Shown in pieces: positions 63,483 through 64,000 of a DNA stretch of 64,000 nt. Each line of letters opens with the position of its first letter. Position 1 is the first letter of the stretch. The stretch is from Saccharomycopsis fibuligera x Saccharomycopsis cf. fibuligera. Lineage: Eukaryota > Ascomycota > Saccharomycetes > Ascoideales > Saccharomycopsidaceae. Both the position numbers and the translations under genes were made by a program. Where the stretch lies: the NCBI GenBank assembly GCA_001936135.1, contig CP012812.1, positions 1,426,001 through 1,490,000 of the forward strand, in the 5' to 3' direction. Below the pieces are notes generated by a model. That model saw nothing but the letters and a program-made list of their open reading frames with translations, was not told where the DNA came from and made no database searches.

Positions 63483-64000
63483 ATGTTTCTCTCATTGTCT
63501 CTATTGTTGCTTGTGTTTAAAACGACTCTCGCTTTTGACATAGACAGTGAGCGTAACCTTGCTCTTTATTGGGGTCAAAACTCCATCAATACCCTTACTA
63601 ACAGCTCCACCAATGAGATGAACTTGACCTACTATTGTGAAAATGCTGATGCTAACATTATTTTGCTTTCTTTTTTGGACCATTTTCCAGGTACGAATAA
63701 TGTGCCAACTTTGACTTTTAACGGGTACCAGTACTCGTATCAGTACCAACATGAATTAACTTCATTGGCTAGTCAAATTGAAACTTGTCAAAGCAACGAT
63801 AAGTTGGTGATGCTCTCTTTGGGAGGTGAAGGGACCAGTAATTATGGGTTTGACACTGGATCGCAAGGTACAGAATTCGGTGAAGTGTTATGGAATATGT
63901 TTGGACCAAAAAGTGAATCGACAAACTCATCGTTGATTAGACCTTTTGGTGATGATGTTCTTATAGATGGGTTTGATTTGGATGCAGAAACTGCAAACGA
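63483..64000 (+). CDS. Secreted GH18 chitinase (5' part, runs off the right edge)
   Basis: The ATG at 63483-63485 opens 172 codons to the window edge. A signal peptide (residues 1 to about 17, MFLSLSLLLLVFKTTLA) is followed by the yeast chitinase order: NLALYWGQNS, TYYCENADANIILLSFLDHF, KLVMLSLGGEG and IDGFDLDAE. The last is the GH18 active-site DGxDxDxE, with the catalytic Glu near residue 169. Only the N-terminal half of the barrel is here. The family member hydrolyses cell-wall chitin at septation (CTS1 in S. cerevisiae; CHT2 and CHT3 in Candida). Three N-glycosylation sites are visible (NSS, NLT, NSS). Which CHT paralogue it is, and whether it has a GPI or a Ser/Thr-rich tail, needs the missing part. 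Confidence 0.93.
   Translation, partial: MFLSLSLLLLVFKTTLAFDIDSERNLALYWGQNSINTLTNSSTNEMNLTYYCENADANIILLSFLDHFPGTNNVPTLTFNGYQYSYQYQHELTSLASQIETCQSNDKLVMLSLGGEGTSNYGFDTGSQGTEFGEVLWNMFGPKSESTNSSLIRPFGDDVLIDGFDLDAETAN

Overview
The window reads as nuclear DNA of a budding yeast. It is AT-rich, almost every gene is a single exon, and the spacers are full of A/T homopolymers and trinucleotide microsatellites. Two clues point to the CUG-Ser clade (Candida/Lodderomyces group). CTG is rare in conserved regions. Where it does occur it can sit at positions where relatives carry Ala or Thr, for example codon 704 of the second oligopeptide transporter and codon 167 of MGS1. The heavy load of poly-N, poly-Q and poly-D tracts in regulatory proteins recalls Lodderomyces and its relatives. 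The species is an inference. All protein descriptions use standard-code translation, so CTG residues shown as Leu are probably Ser.

Layout. 1-281: 5' part of COX5 (minus), running off the left edge. 1975-2283: a short secreted pheromone-type precursor with three repeats. 2613-6015: DSC3 and a URI/Bud27-like gene, divergent. 6184-11208: FYV10/GID9 and VID30/GID1, two subunits of the GID ubiquitin ligase, head to head. 11441-14305: a large unrecognised helical protein. 14306-18327: a 4-kb stretch without a convincing gene. 18328-27896: three tandem oligopeptide transporter (OPT) genes, two of them partly homogenised by gene conversion. 28632-47939: a minus-strand run of TAF5, SPC98, an ERT1/RDS2-type zinc-cluster factor, a calcipressin (RCN1-like) and PTP3. 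51174-56406: SMI1/KNR4, MCP1 and a monocarboxylate-permease-like transporter. 57367-60386: MGS1 with an acidic tail broken by a long GAT microsatellite. 60657-62529: MCT1 and RPB8. 63483 onward: the 5' part of a GH18 chitinase.

Functional themes. The GID pair concerns regulated protein degradation in carbon-source switching; the ERT1-type regulator bears on the same gluconeogenic switch. DSC3 belongs to a second, membrane-bound E3 complex. The OPT array serves peptide uptake. RCN1, SMI1 and PTP3 all belong to calcineurin, cell-wall or MAP-kinase signalling. COX5, MCT1 and MCP1 are mitochondrial. TAF5 and RPB8 serve RNA polymerase II transcription.

Most notable are the alpha-factor-like precursor, whose predicted 13-residue peptide resembles Saccharomycetaceae alpha-factors rather than those known from Candida; the divergent GID1/GID9 pair; the gene-conversion mosaic in the OPT array; and the MGS1 microsatellite that switches poly-Asp to poly-Met. 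I saw no transfer RNA, ribosomal RNA, CRISPR array, transposon or LTR element.
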